Source of the DNA: Anolis sagrei | Taxonomy: Eukaryota > Chordata > Lepidosauria > Squamata > Anolidae | Length of the DNA stretch: 64,000 bases | Direction of reading: 5' to 3' | Assembly (NCBI RefSeq): GCF_037176765.1 | Contig: NC_090025.1 | Span: forward strand, 75,431,545-75,495,544 | Part shown: piece after piece, positions 23,109 through 35,215 of the stretch | How the letters are laid out: every line of letters begins with the position of its first letter | Numbering within the stretch: the stretch's first letter is position 1 | Made by a program: the position numbers and the translations under genes | The notes under the pieces: generated by a model | Seen by the model: the letters and a program-made list of their open reading frames with translations, nothing else | The model's database searches: none | Told to the model about the DNA's origin: nothing

Positions 23109-23297
23109 CTTGCCGCCCCCTGCCACACGTTGCTGTGGCCCAGTATGGTGATCTCAAAAATAAAGTAATGAGAAAGTGTTGGTTTCTAATATATGGAATT
23201 TCTTTATGCTTGTGGGTAAACAGTACTTCTTGTTGTTTCTTTGTCAGTGTTGATGTAGAAATTGTCCGGTTTGCCTACTCTGGAACAGTTATATCTG

Positions 23298-23331
<34 letters not shown>

Positions 23332-23927
23332 CATATATATATCTATCTATATCTATGGCTGGATGGCTCTTTGTCAGGAGGGCTTTGATTATGTTTTCTT
23401 GCCCTGGAGAAGAGAGTTGGACTGGATGGCCTTAAAGCAAAATTTCTCAACCTGGGGGTTGGGACCCTTGGGATGGTCATGAGGGGGTGTCAGAAGGGTC
23501 GCTAAAGACCACCAGAAAACACAATATTTTCTGTTGGTCATGGGGTTTTCTGTGTGGGAGGTTTGGCCCTATGCATGTGGTATTTTATCGTTGGTGGGGT
23601 ATAGAATGCTCGTTGACTGTAGGCGAACTATAAATCCCAGTAACTACAACTCCCAAACATCAAGGTCTATTTTCAACAAACTCCCTGTGTTCACATTTGG
23701 GCATATGGAGTATTCGTACCAAGTATGGTCCAGATCCATCATTGTTTGAGTCCACAGTGTTGTCTGGATGTAGGTGAACTACAACTCCAAAACTCAAGGT
23801 CGGTGCCCACCAAGCCCTTCCAGAATTTTCTGTTGGTTGTGTCAATTTGTCCAGTGTGTCAATTTGTCCAGTGGTTTTTGAGTTATGTTAATCCTACAAA
23901 CGAGCATTACATTTTTATTTATTTAGT
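23109..23927 (-). mobile_element. Helitron, non-autonomous, carrying hAT-C and CR1 fragments
   Basis: On the minus strand the 5' end corresponds to TAAATAAAAATGTAATGCTC and the 3' end to the GGGCCACAGCAACGTGTGGC hairpin. It has the same internal order as the copy at 57613-58648: start, hAT-C-like block, CR1-like block (GTTGGACTGGATGGCCTTA), AC/GT repeat (23300-23328), 3' end. The terminal CTAG has decayed to CAAG. It contains a small 17-bp duplication near 23845. Confidence 0.85.
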
Positions 23928-23954
23928 CATAAGGAAAGTTACAATCCTATTTGC

Positions 23955-24050
23955 CACAATTGTATCACCTGAAGCATAAACAGTCTCATCTGACTTTGGA
24001 AGCTAAGCTAGATCAGGATGGGAAACCACCAGAAAATACTAGAAATCTCC
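23955..24050 (+). mobile_element. 5S-rRNA-derived SINE head, fragment
   Basis: CTCATCTGACTTTGGAAGCTA and GATGGGAAACCACCAGAAAA (first 20: CTCATCTGACTTTGGAAGCT) resemble the 3' half of 5S rRNA, which reads TCTGATCTCGGAAGCTAAGC and GATGGGAGACCGCC. Diverged and lacking most of the SINE body. Confidence 0.65.
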
Positions 24051-25732
24051 TGGAAGATGATAATTCCCTACATAGCATCTTGTGTGGACAGCAGACTAGT
24101 TCACTTTGGAGTTGGTCTGCCGTCCACACAGCCAAAAGTGCCAGGCTACTCCAGAGTTTCAGTGACACTAGAGCATTTCCTGGCTTTACTTGATTAAGGG
24201 GCTAAGGTGTCCCAATTTACTTCACATTAAGTCCTTGGACTTCCAGATTTTATTTCTGATCCACTTTAGGTTATAGACAGCTGTAGATATCTCCTCAGAC
24301 ACCTGAACAGAGAACCTTTAATTCCCTGCTAGTGTTATACTCCCTGAATGGAAGGGATTTGCCTAAGTATTGCTTTAGCATTCAGAAAATTCTTTAGTTT
24401 GCAATGATCAATAGGATTCATACATTTTTCCTTCTGAAGGACTCAGAAAATTCAGCAGACACCCCCCCCCCCAAAAAAAAGTAATGAAAGACCCAAAGAA
24501 AGACAGTCACCACATTTAAAATGAAAAGCCTGCTAGAAAAATACTGAATTATATCTAAAGCTTGAAAATGTCACAACTCCTAGAATCCCTGGGGCAAAGC
24601 CTGGGAAATTCAGTCCAAAAAAGGAACCTTTCCAATGTCAGATTTCTGTCTGATGGGTATGAAAGAATGACTTCTTTGCCTATGTGTGATTTAATTTGGG
24701 AAAGAAAGGGTTATGTTTTACACCATAGTGGAAACAGTTCCCTCTGACACACAACAGGCTTGTGTGGGTAGGTCATTTCAAAGGCTTCTAGAGAGACAAA
24801 ACCCTTTGATATATGAACAGTCAGAAAGCTGGAAATCCCTGGAGTATAGCTCCGTAAATAACTAGGAGCTCAAAACCTGAAGATATTATGAAATCATCCC
24901 CCACCAAAATGAAGGCCAGAAATGCGCATTGCATTTGCCCAAGTCCATATCTTGTTCTCCCCACTTTTGGCCCTCTTTGCCTGTGGTGTAAATGCTGATA
25001 GGCAGCCAGTCATCATGTTGACATTGCCCATAGCAAACCCATCTCCAAGGAGAGTCTGAAAATGCAGGCATCTGTTTGGTCTCCGTTTACTAAACAGTTC
25101 TAGCAGTTTTGTTTCCTCCAAGATAACAGCATTTATAGCAAGGAGAAAAGAAGTGTTTCACAAATCTGACACCATGAACATCCTTTCATGGTACCATCGA
25201 TGAGCTAAGGATCATAAAGCAGGGCAGAATTGTTATTGATTATTGCTATTTGAGACAGAACCATTCGCAGCATAGTCAACAGGAAGCAGCAACTTCAGAT
25301 GGCCAATTTGGGATGTCATAAAAGGGTTAGGGTTGGAGTTAGGGTTACGGAAGCATGTATGAACATTAATATTTTATTCCCAAGGAGAGCCACACAATTG
25401 TGGGATGTTGTGCTTCAGATGCCAAATTACTTTGTCCACTCCTGGATACTATATATAGCTTGAAAGGGAGTGAGAATAGAGGAAACAATCTTTACTGTTT
25501 CATCTCGGCAATAAAATGTTTCGGGCTTACCTGCAGAGATCTGGATCACTAAAGTCAGCATCTCTCTTAAGCAGAATTTGGCCAATGGCCATGCCAATTT
25601 GTGAATTCTGGGAGTGCAGTTCAAAAATGTAATTTTTCCAGGTTTCACCATACGGATTTAAAATATTTGATCAACATTGAGATTGTTACAATCCATTTAA
25701 TCCAACAATGCATGTAGTCCAGTACTGTCTAT
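24051..25732. other. Unassigned intergenic sequence
   Basis: No gene or repeat recognised. A short telomere-like GGGTTAGGGTTGGAGTTAGG occurs at about 25324. Confidence 0.4.
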
Positions 25733-26548
25733 TAGGCAAGGTTAGGTACTGTCGGAATCTTCGTAATTCGTAATAAATTCAGAAAAATTACCTTTTCAAA
25801 GTGATTTTGAAGTTTTTAAGAAAACTGAAGTCCCTTTGACCTTCCGAAGCCTTTTCCTCTATTTTACTTATGACTCATTAAGTGAGTTGGAAATTATTCA
25901 GCTTTTCCCCACTTCTGGTCGCTGGCCTCGCTCAAGCCAGAGAAGCCAGTTTTAAACCAGAGAAGAAAATAATTTACTCCATTACTTTTCCCCGTTTCTG
26001 GTCCCTGGCCTCGCTCAAGCCAGAGAAGCCAGTTTTAAACCAGAGAAGAAAATAATTTACTCCATTACTTTTCCCCGTTTCTGGTCCCTGGCCTCGCTCA
26101 AGCCAGAGAAGCCAGTTTTAAACCAGAGAAGAAAATAATTTACTCCATTACTTTTCCCCGTTTCTGGTCCCTGGCCTCGCTCAAGCCAGAGAAGCCAGTT
26201 TTAAACCAGAGAAGAAAATAATTTACTCTACTTGCTTTTCCCCGCTACTAGTCCCTGGCCTTGTTCAAGCCAGAGAAGCCAGTTTTAAACCACAAAAAGA
26301 AAGAATTTCCTTCGCTTGCTTTTCCATGCTTCTGGAGTAAAACAACTACTTTCAAAGTAAAGACCACCCAATGAAAAGGGAAATAACACTTTCAAACCAT
26401 TAATGAAAAGATTCGGAAGTCTTGGAAGTTTCAAAAAGTTTTGAACATTTTTTTCTGTGAAAATCGGAATTGACTTCAGAATCGAACCACCAGCACCTTC
26501 TACATCCGAAATAAGTTTTGAACCATTTTTTTAATCAAACAAGCCTAC
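25733..26548. mobile_element. Unclassified repeat containing an 83-bp minisatellite
   Basis: The possible ends TAGGCAAGGTTAGG and AATCAAACAAGCCTA are weakly inverted. TTCGTAATTCGTAATAAATT on the left and AATCGGAATTGACTTCAGAA on the right recall the CGAAAC-rich element at 38179-38720. Confidence 0.5.
25898..26312. repeat. 83-bp tandem repeat, five copies
   Basis: The unit contains CTTTTCCCCGTTTCTGGTCC, CTGGCCTCGCTCAAGCCAGA and GAAGCCAGTTTTAAACCAGA. The unit start ATTACTTTTC occurs at 25981, 26064 and 26147, exactly 83 bp apart. The inner copies are essentially identical; the first and last are diverged. Confidence 0.95.
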
Positions 26549-27446
26549 TGTCTATACTGACCATGGCTCTGAAGTCCAGAGCTTGGACATTTATGAGTCT
26601 TGAATGTCAGCTCTCAGAATTCCTCAGTGGCTGTTTGGTGAATCATGAGAATGGTAGTCTAAATGTGTAACTTTCCCAAAATCTACCCCACATTTTCAGA
26701 AGTCTTTGGTTCCTCAGCAAGTCTGCCCTCAATACAACATTAAACCAAAGGGTCTCTATTTGAAAACCCAAGAAACCATCTTTTAGTATACAGGCTTAGC
26801 TGTCAAGCACTGAAGAATGTTTTAACTATGGGAGATTTCAAAACAAAATAAACCTGGATATGTCTACAGTTTCAGTATTTGGAGAAGATGGGGGAGAAGG
26901 AGGAAACAATGAGTGGCCATATCCATTTCATATACTCCTTGTTGTGCCTGGCCATTCTGCAGCTTTAAGAAACGCTCATTAGTCTTTTCCATGCTGAAAC
27001 AAGTCTGGTTTTGATTAGAAGTGCAGCGAGCTGTCAGAAATGTAGACTGTGCCAAATAAGCTCTTGTGGGTTAAACTTGGGGGAGCCCATAAACTGTCTG
27101 CTGCTTGCTTCAATTAGGATCACAAGGAAACATGACTCTCAAAGCTGCCAATGTTTATGTACTTGATATGTTTGAAACAAATCAGAGAGAGGGGGAGAGA
27201 TCTGGGCACATTTTTTTTTGTTTCTGTACACAACATAATTGTGACCAGGGATCCTGCAATATGATTTGCCAGGGATTGCAACCACACACAGCCCCAAACA
27301 AGGACTAAAGTAGAACTTGAGCAAATATGGCTTCCTCTACTACCTTTGCTAAAGCTGGCAGAAGATGCAGGCTACAGAAAACATATCTGATGCAAGGAAG
27401 TTAACTGAAACTGAATTACACACTGGTGCAACATGATGCTTGATTA
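26549..27446. other. Unassigned intergenic sequence
   Basis: No gene or repeat recognised. Confidence 0.4.
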
Positions 27447-28318
27447 ACACTTTATTTATATACCATTCCATCTCCCCAAGGGGACTCAGAGCAGTTCCCA
27501 GGTAACATCACAGAACATACAAAGTAAAAAAACAATATAACCATAAGATTAACAAAACAAAATATAAGTATAAAAATTGTTGCCATAACACACATATATT
27601 AAAAGTAATCCTGCCTGTTCAAGGCAATTTAAAAATTTAAAAGGCCGGGCCAAGATTTGTGCAAGCCCAAAAATTATAGGGGGAATTAAGTGCAATGCTA
27701 TGGCAGGCAACAATAATATTAGGTACGGGTCTGTGGCTGTTCATTCCGGCCCGATTAGAGGAAAGAATATGGGTAACTGGTAGTAAGAGTAAGGCCGTAT
27801 TTGACAATGTGTAGGGCTGAGTTAAAATTTTCATTTTCAAAGGCTTGTTGAAATCACCAGGTCTTCAGGCTCTTACGAAAGGAGGGGAGGGATGGGGCCT
27901 GTCTTATTTCCCTTGGAAGGGCATTCCAGAGACGGCGGGGGGGGGGGGACCTCTGAGAAGGCCCTCTCTCTCGTCCCCACCAACCGCGCTTGAGACGATA
28001 GTGGGACCGAGAAGAGGGCCTCCACGGAAGATCTTAGAGCTCATGCCGGTTCATAGAAGGAGATGCAATCACGGAGATAGGCGGGGCCCGAACCGTTTAG
28101 GGCTTTATGGGTCATGACCTGCACCTTGAATTTGGCTCGGCAACTTATCGGCAGCCAATGAAGCTGTTTTAATAGGGGTGTTGTATGCTCCCTAGAGTTT
28201 GCTCCAGCAAGGAGCCTGGCTGCCGCCTGTTGTACCAGTTCAAACTTCCGGGCCGTCTTCAAGGGCAGCCCCACATAGAGCGCATTGCAATAATCCAGTT
28301 TGGATGTAATCAAGGCGT
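27447..28318 (-). mobile_element. CR1 LINE 3' part
   Basis: The minus strand encodes ITSKLDYCNALYVGLPLKTA, ARLLAGANSREHTTPLLKQL, HWLPISCRAKFKVQVMTHKA and [19 protein letters not shown], then degenerate AFSEVPP-type sequence, and ends in a 3' UTR near 27447. It is truncated at the MITSKLD block. A G run (27937-27949) breaks the later frame. Confidence 0.9.
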
Positions 28319-28439
28319 GTAAAAGAGTATTTTACACAAGGATTGTCCAGTTGTTAACTATTAATTCTTGGAGACATCTCCAAGTTCAACCAAAGCAATC
28401 CAAGATTAAGAACATGCCTTCATAGAAACACTCTAGAAT

Positions 28440-28563
28440 GAATGCAGTTTGACTGCCATGACTAAATACAATGGAAACATAAGAGTTCTGTGCTGAAGAC
28501 TGTTAGTGCTTTAACAAAACTACAAATTCCTGGATTCCATAGCATTGAGTTAAAGTGGTATCA
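28440..28563. mobile_element. Palindromic MITE, decayed
   Basis: AATGCAGTTTGACTGCCATG and GAGTTAAAGTGGTATCA are the two ends of the element family seen at 21041-21236. Confidence 0.5.
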
Positions 28564-28895
28564 GTAAAGGTAAAGGTTTTCCCCTGACGTTAAGTCCAGT
28601 CATGTCCGATTCTGGGGGTTAGTGCTCATCTTCATTTCTAAGCCGAAGAGCCAGCATTGTCTGTAAACACCTCGAAGGTCATGTGGCCAGCATGACTGCA
28701 TGGAGTGCCGTTACCTTCCCGCCGGAGTGGTACCTATTGATCTACTCACATTTGCATGTTTTCAAAATGCTAGGTTGGCAGAAGCTGGTGCTGACAGCGG
28801 GAGCTCATGCTGCTCCCCGGATTCAAACCTGCAACCTTTCGGTCAACAAGTTCAGCAGCTCAGTGCTTTAACCCATTGTGCCACCGGGGTTATCA
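28564..28895 (-). mobile_element. Sauria-type tRNA SINE
   Basis: AGGTAAAGG at the left is the reverse of the CCTTTACCT tail. AAACATGCAAATGTGAGTAG (reverse), the tRNA B box (GGATTCAAACC in plus orientation) and CGGTGGCACAATGGGTTAAA (reverse) at the right complete the element. Confidence 0.88.
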
Positions 28896-28900
28896 AACAC

Positions 28901-29529
28901 TGTGATGTCTTGGCCTGTTTATTTCTCAGTTGGACTGTTCCATTTTACCAAGTTTAGGGGAGAGCTTAGGTTCCCCCTAGAGGCCGAGTTCGGTTGGTGC
29001 AGCCCATTCTGACTCAGAGCCAGAATGGGCTGGTTATAGAACTTTGTTTCCCATTCTTTGTTAGTCTTAGCTTATAGATAGTTGCCAGATAGTGTCTGGT
29101 CTGGCCTAGCAATTTGAACAGGCCATCCTAATCACATATTTGCCTTAAAGTTTATAACATGTATTTGCCCTATAGATAGAGAGTTTATAGATAGATAGTT
29201 TGTATTTGCCTTAGAGTTTATAGATAGAATAGATTGTATTTGCCCTATAGATAGATAGTTATAGATAGATAGTTTAGATAGTACATACCCCAGAGTTTAT
29301 AGAGTATTTACCTCATAGAAATTATAGTTGTTGTTTTTTACCTCAGATTCACACCTTTGTACATTTTTATAATTCACCTTGATTATTTAGTAAACAATTG
29401 TTAAACTTATTCTTCTTTGTAGAGTTTTATTTTGGGGAAATTATAGTAATTAGGGCATATCGATGGTCACTGGGAAAATAGCCAGACACATTTAGGTTTC
29501 TCATTAGATCTTCCTGGTGTGCCATCACA
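28901..29529. mobile_element. Solo LTR next to the SINE, perfect TSD
   Basis: 629 bp with ends TGTGATGTCTTGGCC and GTGTGCCATCACA, and a perfect 5-bp duplication AACAC (28896-28900, 29530-29534). It contains an internal ATAGATAG-rich stretch (29163-29300). Fossil LTR; family not identified, and distinct from the TGTTG...CAACA LTRs. Confidence 0.75.
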
Positions 29530-29894
29530 AACACCATTAATTTTACATCAATTTTTGCTTAGTGGTTGTTGCTAAAGATTGAGGGGATGGGGTGAGGTTT
29601 TTGGATTTCAGAAATCACAGCATGCCCACCAACTACACCGGCTAAGAGATTCATGGAATTATAGTTCAAAAAATGTATTTTCCGAGCTCTGCCATTAATC
29701 GTGAGTAATGGCAGTATTATTAACAAAATTACCAAAGAAAAAAAACTTGAAGTATCCTCAAGCTTTATATATTTCCATGGATTACAAGGAAGTTCATAGA
29801 AATTCATAAAAAGATTCTTTTGCTGGATTAAAGTGATCAATGTCTGCTATCTAAACTCTTTTTCTGGTTACCAGAGGTTATGTGGAAAATGATG

Positions 29895-30135
29895 TTTACA
29901 TCTACATTACAGTTATATAGCATCTTAATGCCCATCACTTCAGCCTTTGGAACCCCAGAATTAGTAAGTTCATGAGATATTTATTTTAAAAAAATTAATA
30001 ATGATAGAGTTTCATGGTAGGACACTAGAGCTCCCTAGAAGGGAATTTGAAGTATGTCACCAAACTATAAATCCCAGGGTACCATAAATCAGAGTTATAT
30101 ATAAAACTATTCTAATTGTGGTGCAAATCTATGGT
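29895..30135. mobile_element. Palindromic MITE, decayed
   Basis: ATTACAGTTATATAGCATC on the left and CAAACTATAAATCCCAGGGT plus GTTATATATAAAACTATTC on the right fit the 62215-62583 element. Confidence 0.45.
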
Positions 30136-30880
30136 TATAGTCTATGCAAAACAGTTAATTATTTGTGTATTCTTTATTATTAGAATCTTTTACTCAAAAA
30201 TTGAAATAAGTAGTAGTCGGATTTTTGGTTGCCATTGCGGCAGATAATATGTGTGTTCTGTTCATACATGAAAGGACAGGATAATAAATGACCTGTATGG
30301 GGGTTTTTTTAAAGCCCTTGCTACATGACACGAAATAATCAGAATTATCTTGGCTGATCTCACATTTCTGAACTGCAAAGTGAAAGTGAATGAGCACAAA
30401 GAATGAGCTGTCCCTTATCTATGGCTGGCATTTTATTAATCATTCTCAGGGGCTGAAGTGTTTTCAGTGTGCATTTTAATGAGAAAGGACAGTTGCCGGC
30501 AGCTGTTTCTCTAAGGCAACTTTTGCCATTCATTGAACTCGTGGTTTATTTTATCAAATTGAAGGGCATGGGTTGCTACTGTCTTTATTTTTTTTTTAAA
30601 GAGGATGAGAATCACTTATTCATTCTGGCTCTGAAAAGTCTTTTTTGGCAGCAGCTGGGGGAGGAAGCTTGCCTGTGACAATGTCCTGTCCTTGGTTCAT
30701 TCCTTCATCTCCAATGGGTTTAAGTGTTAAGATGCACTGCATGTTCCTGTTATGCTAAGAGGGTTTCTTCAAAGACAAGGAGAAAAAAAGACTGATACAT
30801 AAGACTTAGATACACAGTGTGTTCCCCAGAACTAACAGACACATCATAGATATTTTGTGCAAACATCAAATCTGAATATT
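30136..30880. other. Unassigned intergenic sequence
   Basis: No gene or repeat recognised. Confidence 0.4.
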
Positions 30881-31775
30881 ATGTATTTATTCATTCATTT
30901 ACAGCATTAATATTCCATCCTTCTCACCCTGAAGGGGGCTCAGAGTCGATCACAGAACACATATATGGCAAACATTCAAGACACACAACTGAACATGGAT
31001 AGAGGTATATTTAGGCTTTCCCATCTTCGGCATCTTGGAGGCTGTGCTCAGTTCTGGCCACTAAGGGGGTTGCTGTCACTCCATCTCCCCTGCCAAAGAG
31101 CTTTGTTTGTAAACTTCCTCCTTGATCAAATCGCCGGCATTTTTTCTGGCATTTCCTTATGGGTGCCTTTAAAATACCTCCCTGCATTCAAGCGGTACCT
31201 ATTTATCTACTCACATTTCTTTTCGAACTGCTAAATAAGCAGAAGCTGGGCTAAAAGGCAGGAGCTCACCCTGTCCCAGGCTTCAAACTGTCAATCTTTT
31301 GATTGGCAAGATTTACTTGCGCTATTGGTGGGAACAAGAGAGAGGGCCTTTTCGGTGGTGGCCCCTCGACTCTGGAACTCACTCCCTAAGGACATCAGGC
31401 ATGTCCCAACCTTGGGAATCTTTAAGAGGAGCTTGAAGATGTGGTTGTTCCAGTGTGCCTTCCCAGAATAGTGATCCCATAGAACTTTGTCCTCCAAAGC
31501 ACTTCATATTGTTTTTACGTCTGCTTGTATGTTTCCATAAATCGCCCTATCACTTCCTTCACCCATGTCCAGCATTATTTTTATTTTAATTACATTTGGC
31601 CTACCCTTAGTTTTTAAAGTGTGTTGTTCTATTTGATAATGTTTGTGTTATTGTTTCATTGTTTTGTTGTTTTTAAACTGCTTGTATTGTTGATGTTATT
31701 GCTTGTATTGTTGTATTTTGGGCTCGGTCTCATGTAAGCCGCACCGAGTCCCTTGGGGAGATGGTAGCGGGGTAT

Positions 31776-31828
<53 letters not shown>

Positions 31829-31868
31829 TGCAGCTGGCAGTTAACCTGCTGAGCTAAAGCCTGGCCTA
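30881..31868 (-). mobile_element. tRNA SINE with CR1-like tail, split by CR1
   Basis: The minus-strand tail (ATTCCATCCTTCTCACCCTG at 30910) matches the tail at 13900. The body has AAGCGGTACCTATTTATCTA, and the tRNA-like head resumes at 31828-31868 (GCTGGCAGTTAACCTGCTGA) after the inserted CR1. Confidence 0.75.
31313..31827 (+). mobile_element. CR1 LINE 3' end nested in the SINE
   Basis: Coding end FSVVAPRLWNSLPKDIRHVP and LKMWLFQCAFPE, then a stop near 31470, a 3' UTR with GTAAGCCGCACCGAGTCCCT and a terminal ATT repeat (31783-31827). Confidence 0.88.
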
Positions 31869-32224
31869 ATATTATAGTCTGGACCATACACATTGGATGC
31901 ATCATCTGAAAGGATGCAACTATGATCTGTTTTCCTTCATCCGGCTATGGCTATTCCAGAGCATAGGAAAGTTATTTTGGAGACTACAATCCCCCAAATC
32001 CACCATCCATAGCACTGATACTATTAGTACTAATATGTCCATTTGTAAGTTTCGCTGCTGTTCCTGCTGTCCCTACTGATCCTATTGCTGTTATAATGAT
32101 TAACAGAATTCATACAAAATGAAGCATCTTTCAGGCTGCAGTCTTCTGCCTCAAAGTCCCACTGAGCTGGAATCAAAGGAACTAACTATGAAGCTATGAA
32201 GCTAATACACTAAATTCCCCTACA

Positions 32225-33032
32225 GAAGCCATTGGGGAGGCCCTCCTCTCACTCCCCTCCTCCATCACAAGTTCGTGTTGTGGGGACAAGATAGAGGGCC
32301 TTCTCCGCTGTGGCCCCGCAGCTCTGGAACTCGCTCCTAAGTGAGATTAGGCAATTCCCTACCCTGGCAGCCTTCAAAAAAGACTTTAAAACCTGGCTCT
32401 TCCAATGTGCCTTTGGCGAGTGAAGACATACTCCATTCACTGGGTGTCCCAACTCCAGTTTCTGCCCTCAAGATGCACACACACACACACACCCGCGCCT
32501 ACCTCTTTCTTTGTCCCTTTTGAGCTCCTCCCTCAGTAACGCATTCTCCCTCACACAGTCTTCTTATCTCACCCAGGATTTTATCAATTTTATCAATTTT
32601 ACTCCTAGCATATTTGGCCCGCCCCATGTTTCATCTTTCTATCATGTTGTTTTGAGATTGTTTATTTTATTCTGTCATTTCATGTGTTTATTTTGATGCT
32701 ATTTTGTTTGTTTGAATTTTGTTTTGTTGTGTTGTTACTTTTAGGCTTGGCCTCATGTTAGCTGCCCCGAGAGGCGGATGAGCTCCCTCTATCAGCTCCA
32801 GCTCCTCATGCAGGGACATGAGAGAAGCCTCCCACAAGGATGATAAAACATCAAATTATCCGGGCATCCCCTGGGCAACGTCCTTGCAGACAGCCAATTC
32901 TCTCACACCAGGAACAACTTGCAGTTTCTCAGATCACTCCTGACATGACAAAAAAAAGCTGCCCCGAGTCCCCTTCGGAGAGATGGTGGCGGGATATAAA
33001 TAAAGATTATTGTCATTGTTGTTGTTGTTATT
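32225..33032 (+). mobile_element. CR1 LINE 3' end, split by a SINE
   Basis: GGGGAGGCCCTCCTCTCACT, GGGACAAGATAGAGGGCCTT and CTCTGGAACTCGCTCCTAAG are the CR1 C-terminal coding end. The 3' UTR contains an AC repeat (32476-32491) and ends GTCCCCTTCGGAGAGATGG plus GTT repeats. SINE insert at 32772-32956. Confidence 0.88.
32772..32956 (+). mobile_element. SINE fragment nested in CR1, 12-bp TSD
   Basis: GAGCTCCCTCTATCAGCTCC, CATGAGAGAAGCCTCCCACA, GGATGATAAAACATCAAATT and CCCCTGGGCAACGTCCTTGC match, in the other orientation, the SINE at 43447-43832. The target duplication AGCTGCCCCGAG is perfect (32760-32771, 32957-32968). 5' truncated, with an A-rich end. Confidence 0.92.
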
Positions 33033-33449
33033 GATAATGCCCACATTAATTCAAAGTCATGGAAGTGGAGTAATACAGGTGGTGTTGTTGATTGTGTAAA
33101 TGTGTATCACATCTACTCCTGTATAAGTTGATAGTTGTGTTCCATTTATGGCCCATGACATGAGTTACAATCAAGATGAGATAAGGAGCAGGGCTCTTGT
33201 ATCTTTAAGGGACAGAAAATTTCAGGAAATATTGCATCCATGTTTCCATGGACCTTTTGAAGGTTCAGGGGTCCTGTCCCTAATTTTACCTGGCAATCCC
33301 ATCAATGCATAACATGGATGTAGAATTTTCTGCTATGCAACCGAATGTACTATCTCAGCCCTTGTGTTCAGCATATGGGATTACAGCCATGAAATTCCAA
33401 AGAATTGTGACAAAGATTCCAAGGATTACATGCCAAAGCTTCCGCTGTA
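33033..33449. other. Unassigned intergenic sequence
   Basis: No gene or repeat recognised. Confidence 0.4.
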
Positions 33450-34179
33450 GTCAGTGGGTAGCATCTACGTCCCATATAGACTACTGCAGTGCGCTATACG
33501 TGGGGTTGCCTTTGAAGACTGTTCAGAAGCTTCAAATGGTCCAACAGGCAGCAGCCAGGTTACTAACAGGGGTGGCACTCAGGGAGCACACTACTCCTCT
33601 GTTGTGTCAGCTCCACTGGCTGCCAATTTGCTATCGGGCACAATTCAAAGTGCTGGCTTTAGCCTATAGAGCCCTAAATGGTTCCGGCCCAACTTACCTG
33701 TCCAAATGTATCTCTCCTTATTAACCATCTAGGATCTTAAGATAGTCTGGGGAGGCCCTGCTCTTGATTCCACCTGCATCGCAAGCACGATTGGCAAGGA
33801 CCTTCTCAGGGTCCTTGACAGGGCCTTCTCAGTGGTGGCCCCCCAGCTATGGAACTCCCTCCTCAGGGATATTAGATCGTCCCCCTCCCTCCTGACTTAA
33901 CTGACTTAACTCTTTGAGCAAGCATTTGAGAATGCAGCAGAATAGATAACATGAAACTATGAATGATGAACTTGGAATGGACAGATGATGTTACTGGAAA
34001 ACGATTTTAACAAGATGACATCGGTGACTACATGTTTTAATGGGATATATATATATATAGTTATGTTGAATGTTTTTAATCACACTTTTATGAATACATG
34101 GCATCGAATTGTGCCAATCTGTAAACCGCCTTGAGTCGCCATATAGTTGAAAAAGGCTGGCTATAAATGTCGTAAATAA

Positions 34180-34210
<31 letters not shown>

Positions 34211-34213
34211 ATA
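33450..34213 (+). mobile_element. CR1 LINE 3' end, another subfamily
   Basis: Open coding stretch DYCSALYVGLPLKTVQKLQM, AARLLTGVALREHTTPLLCQ, LHWLPICYRAQFKVLALAYR and ALNGSGPTYLSKCISPY, then a decayed end and a 3' UTR with AAACCGCCTTGAGTCGCC and an AAAT repeat (34177-34213). The different 3' UTR and tail from the ATT-tailed copies mark a separate subfamily. Confidence 0.9.
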
Positions 34214-35215
34214 GCATCCAAATCTAGTAAAAGTTTGGAAAATAATATAGATAATCCCAAACATTTACATTCCTGAATGTGAAATAATAGATTGAATCAC
34301 TTTGCTGATTGAGACTGCCATCATACAGATAGGAACCAACAGTTTTATTTGTGAGCAGATGTAAGGACTTTGGCACAAACACTGCGATCATCCTATGTTT
34401 TTCGTATTGCTCTGCTGCTCATCGCTGAAAAGCAGCAACATTTGTCCTAATTTTGCATTTCCCAGAACAGAATGTCCTCCCTTCTTAACTACTGTCATGT
34501 TGATAATGGTTATCTTTTAAAAGCAAGGGGAACTATTTGGCTTTAGTTTTCTGCAGCTGTCCTGCCTTTTTCTTCTGATCTGAAACAGCTACTTTTATAT
34601 TTGAAAATAATGAACTCCATGAACTTAAATTTTGTGCTTTATTAGTACTGTGATTTCAATGACATTAAAACAACATCAAGGCGTGATTTGGGGCTGTAAC
34701 TCAGATTTATCATATCACCCATTTATACAATCTCAAAATATGTATTGATCTTCTGATGTTCTGGTACTTTCGAGATTTTTTTTAAAACTAATTTACTGAT
34801 GTGTTGAACAAGAGTGCCATCTCGTGGCAGATACCTTTTCTACATTTGTTCCTTGGAGCCCTGTTTCTTATGGTGAATTAGCATAAGGTTCAATATCAAA
34901 TTTTGGAAATGGCCCTGATAATTTTGTAGTCATTATGCTCAAATAGAAAGGGGCAATTTTAGCTTTGATTTGAGAGGAGGGGGTAAAATAATCACTGTCC
35001 TACAAACAAACAACAAGCAAAGATTCCAAAAGACGCATAGTTTGAAAACAAATCTGAAAGTTTAGAAGACATCTGATGCTTTTTTCCATTTTGAATTACT
35101 GAGTCTATTTCATGGATTTATTGGTCCAAATGACTATTTCGTGGAAGCTCAACATTTAACATAACTTTTGTTCCTTTCATCTAACTGCTTGGCTTTCAGT
35201 AGCCCATTTGGCTTC
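34214..35215. other. Unassigned intergenic sequence
   Basis: No gene or repeat recognised. Confidence 0.4.

Noticed and set aside
25324-25352. Interstitial telomere array
   Set aside because: Only about three imperfect GGGTTA units; too short to mean more than chance.
25898-26312. CRISPR-like array
   Set aside because: Direct 83-bp repeats without unique spacers in vertebrate DNA; it is a minisatellite.
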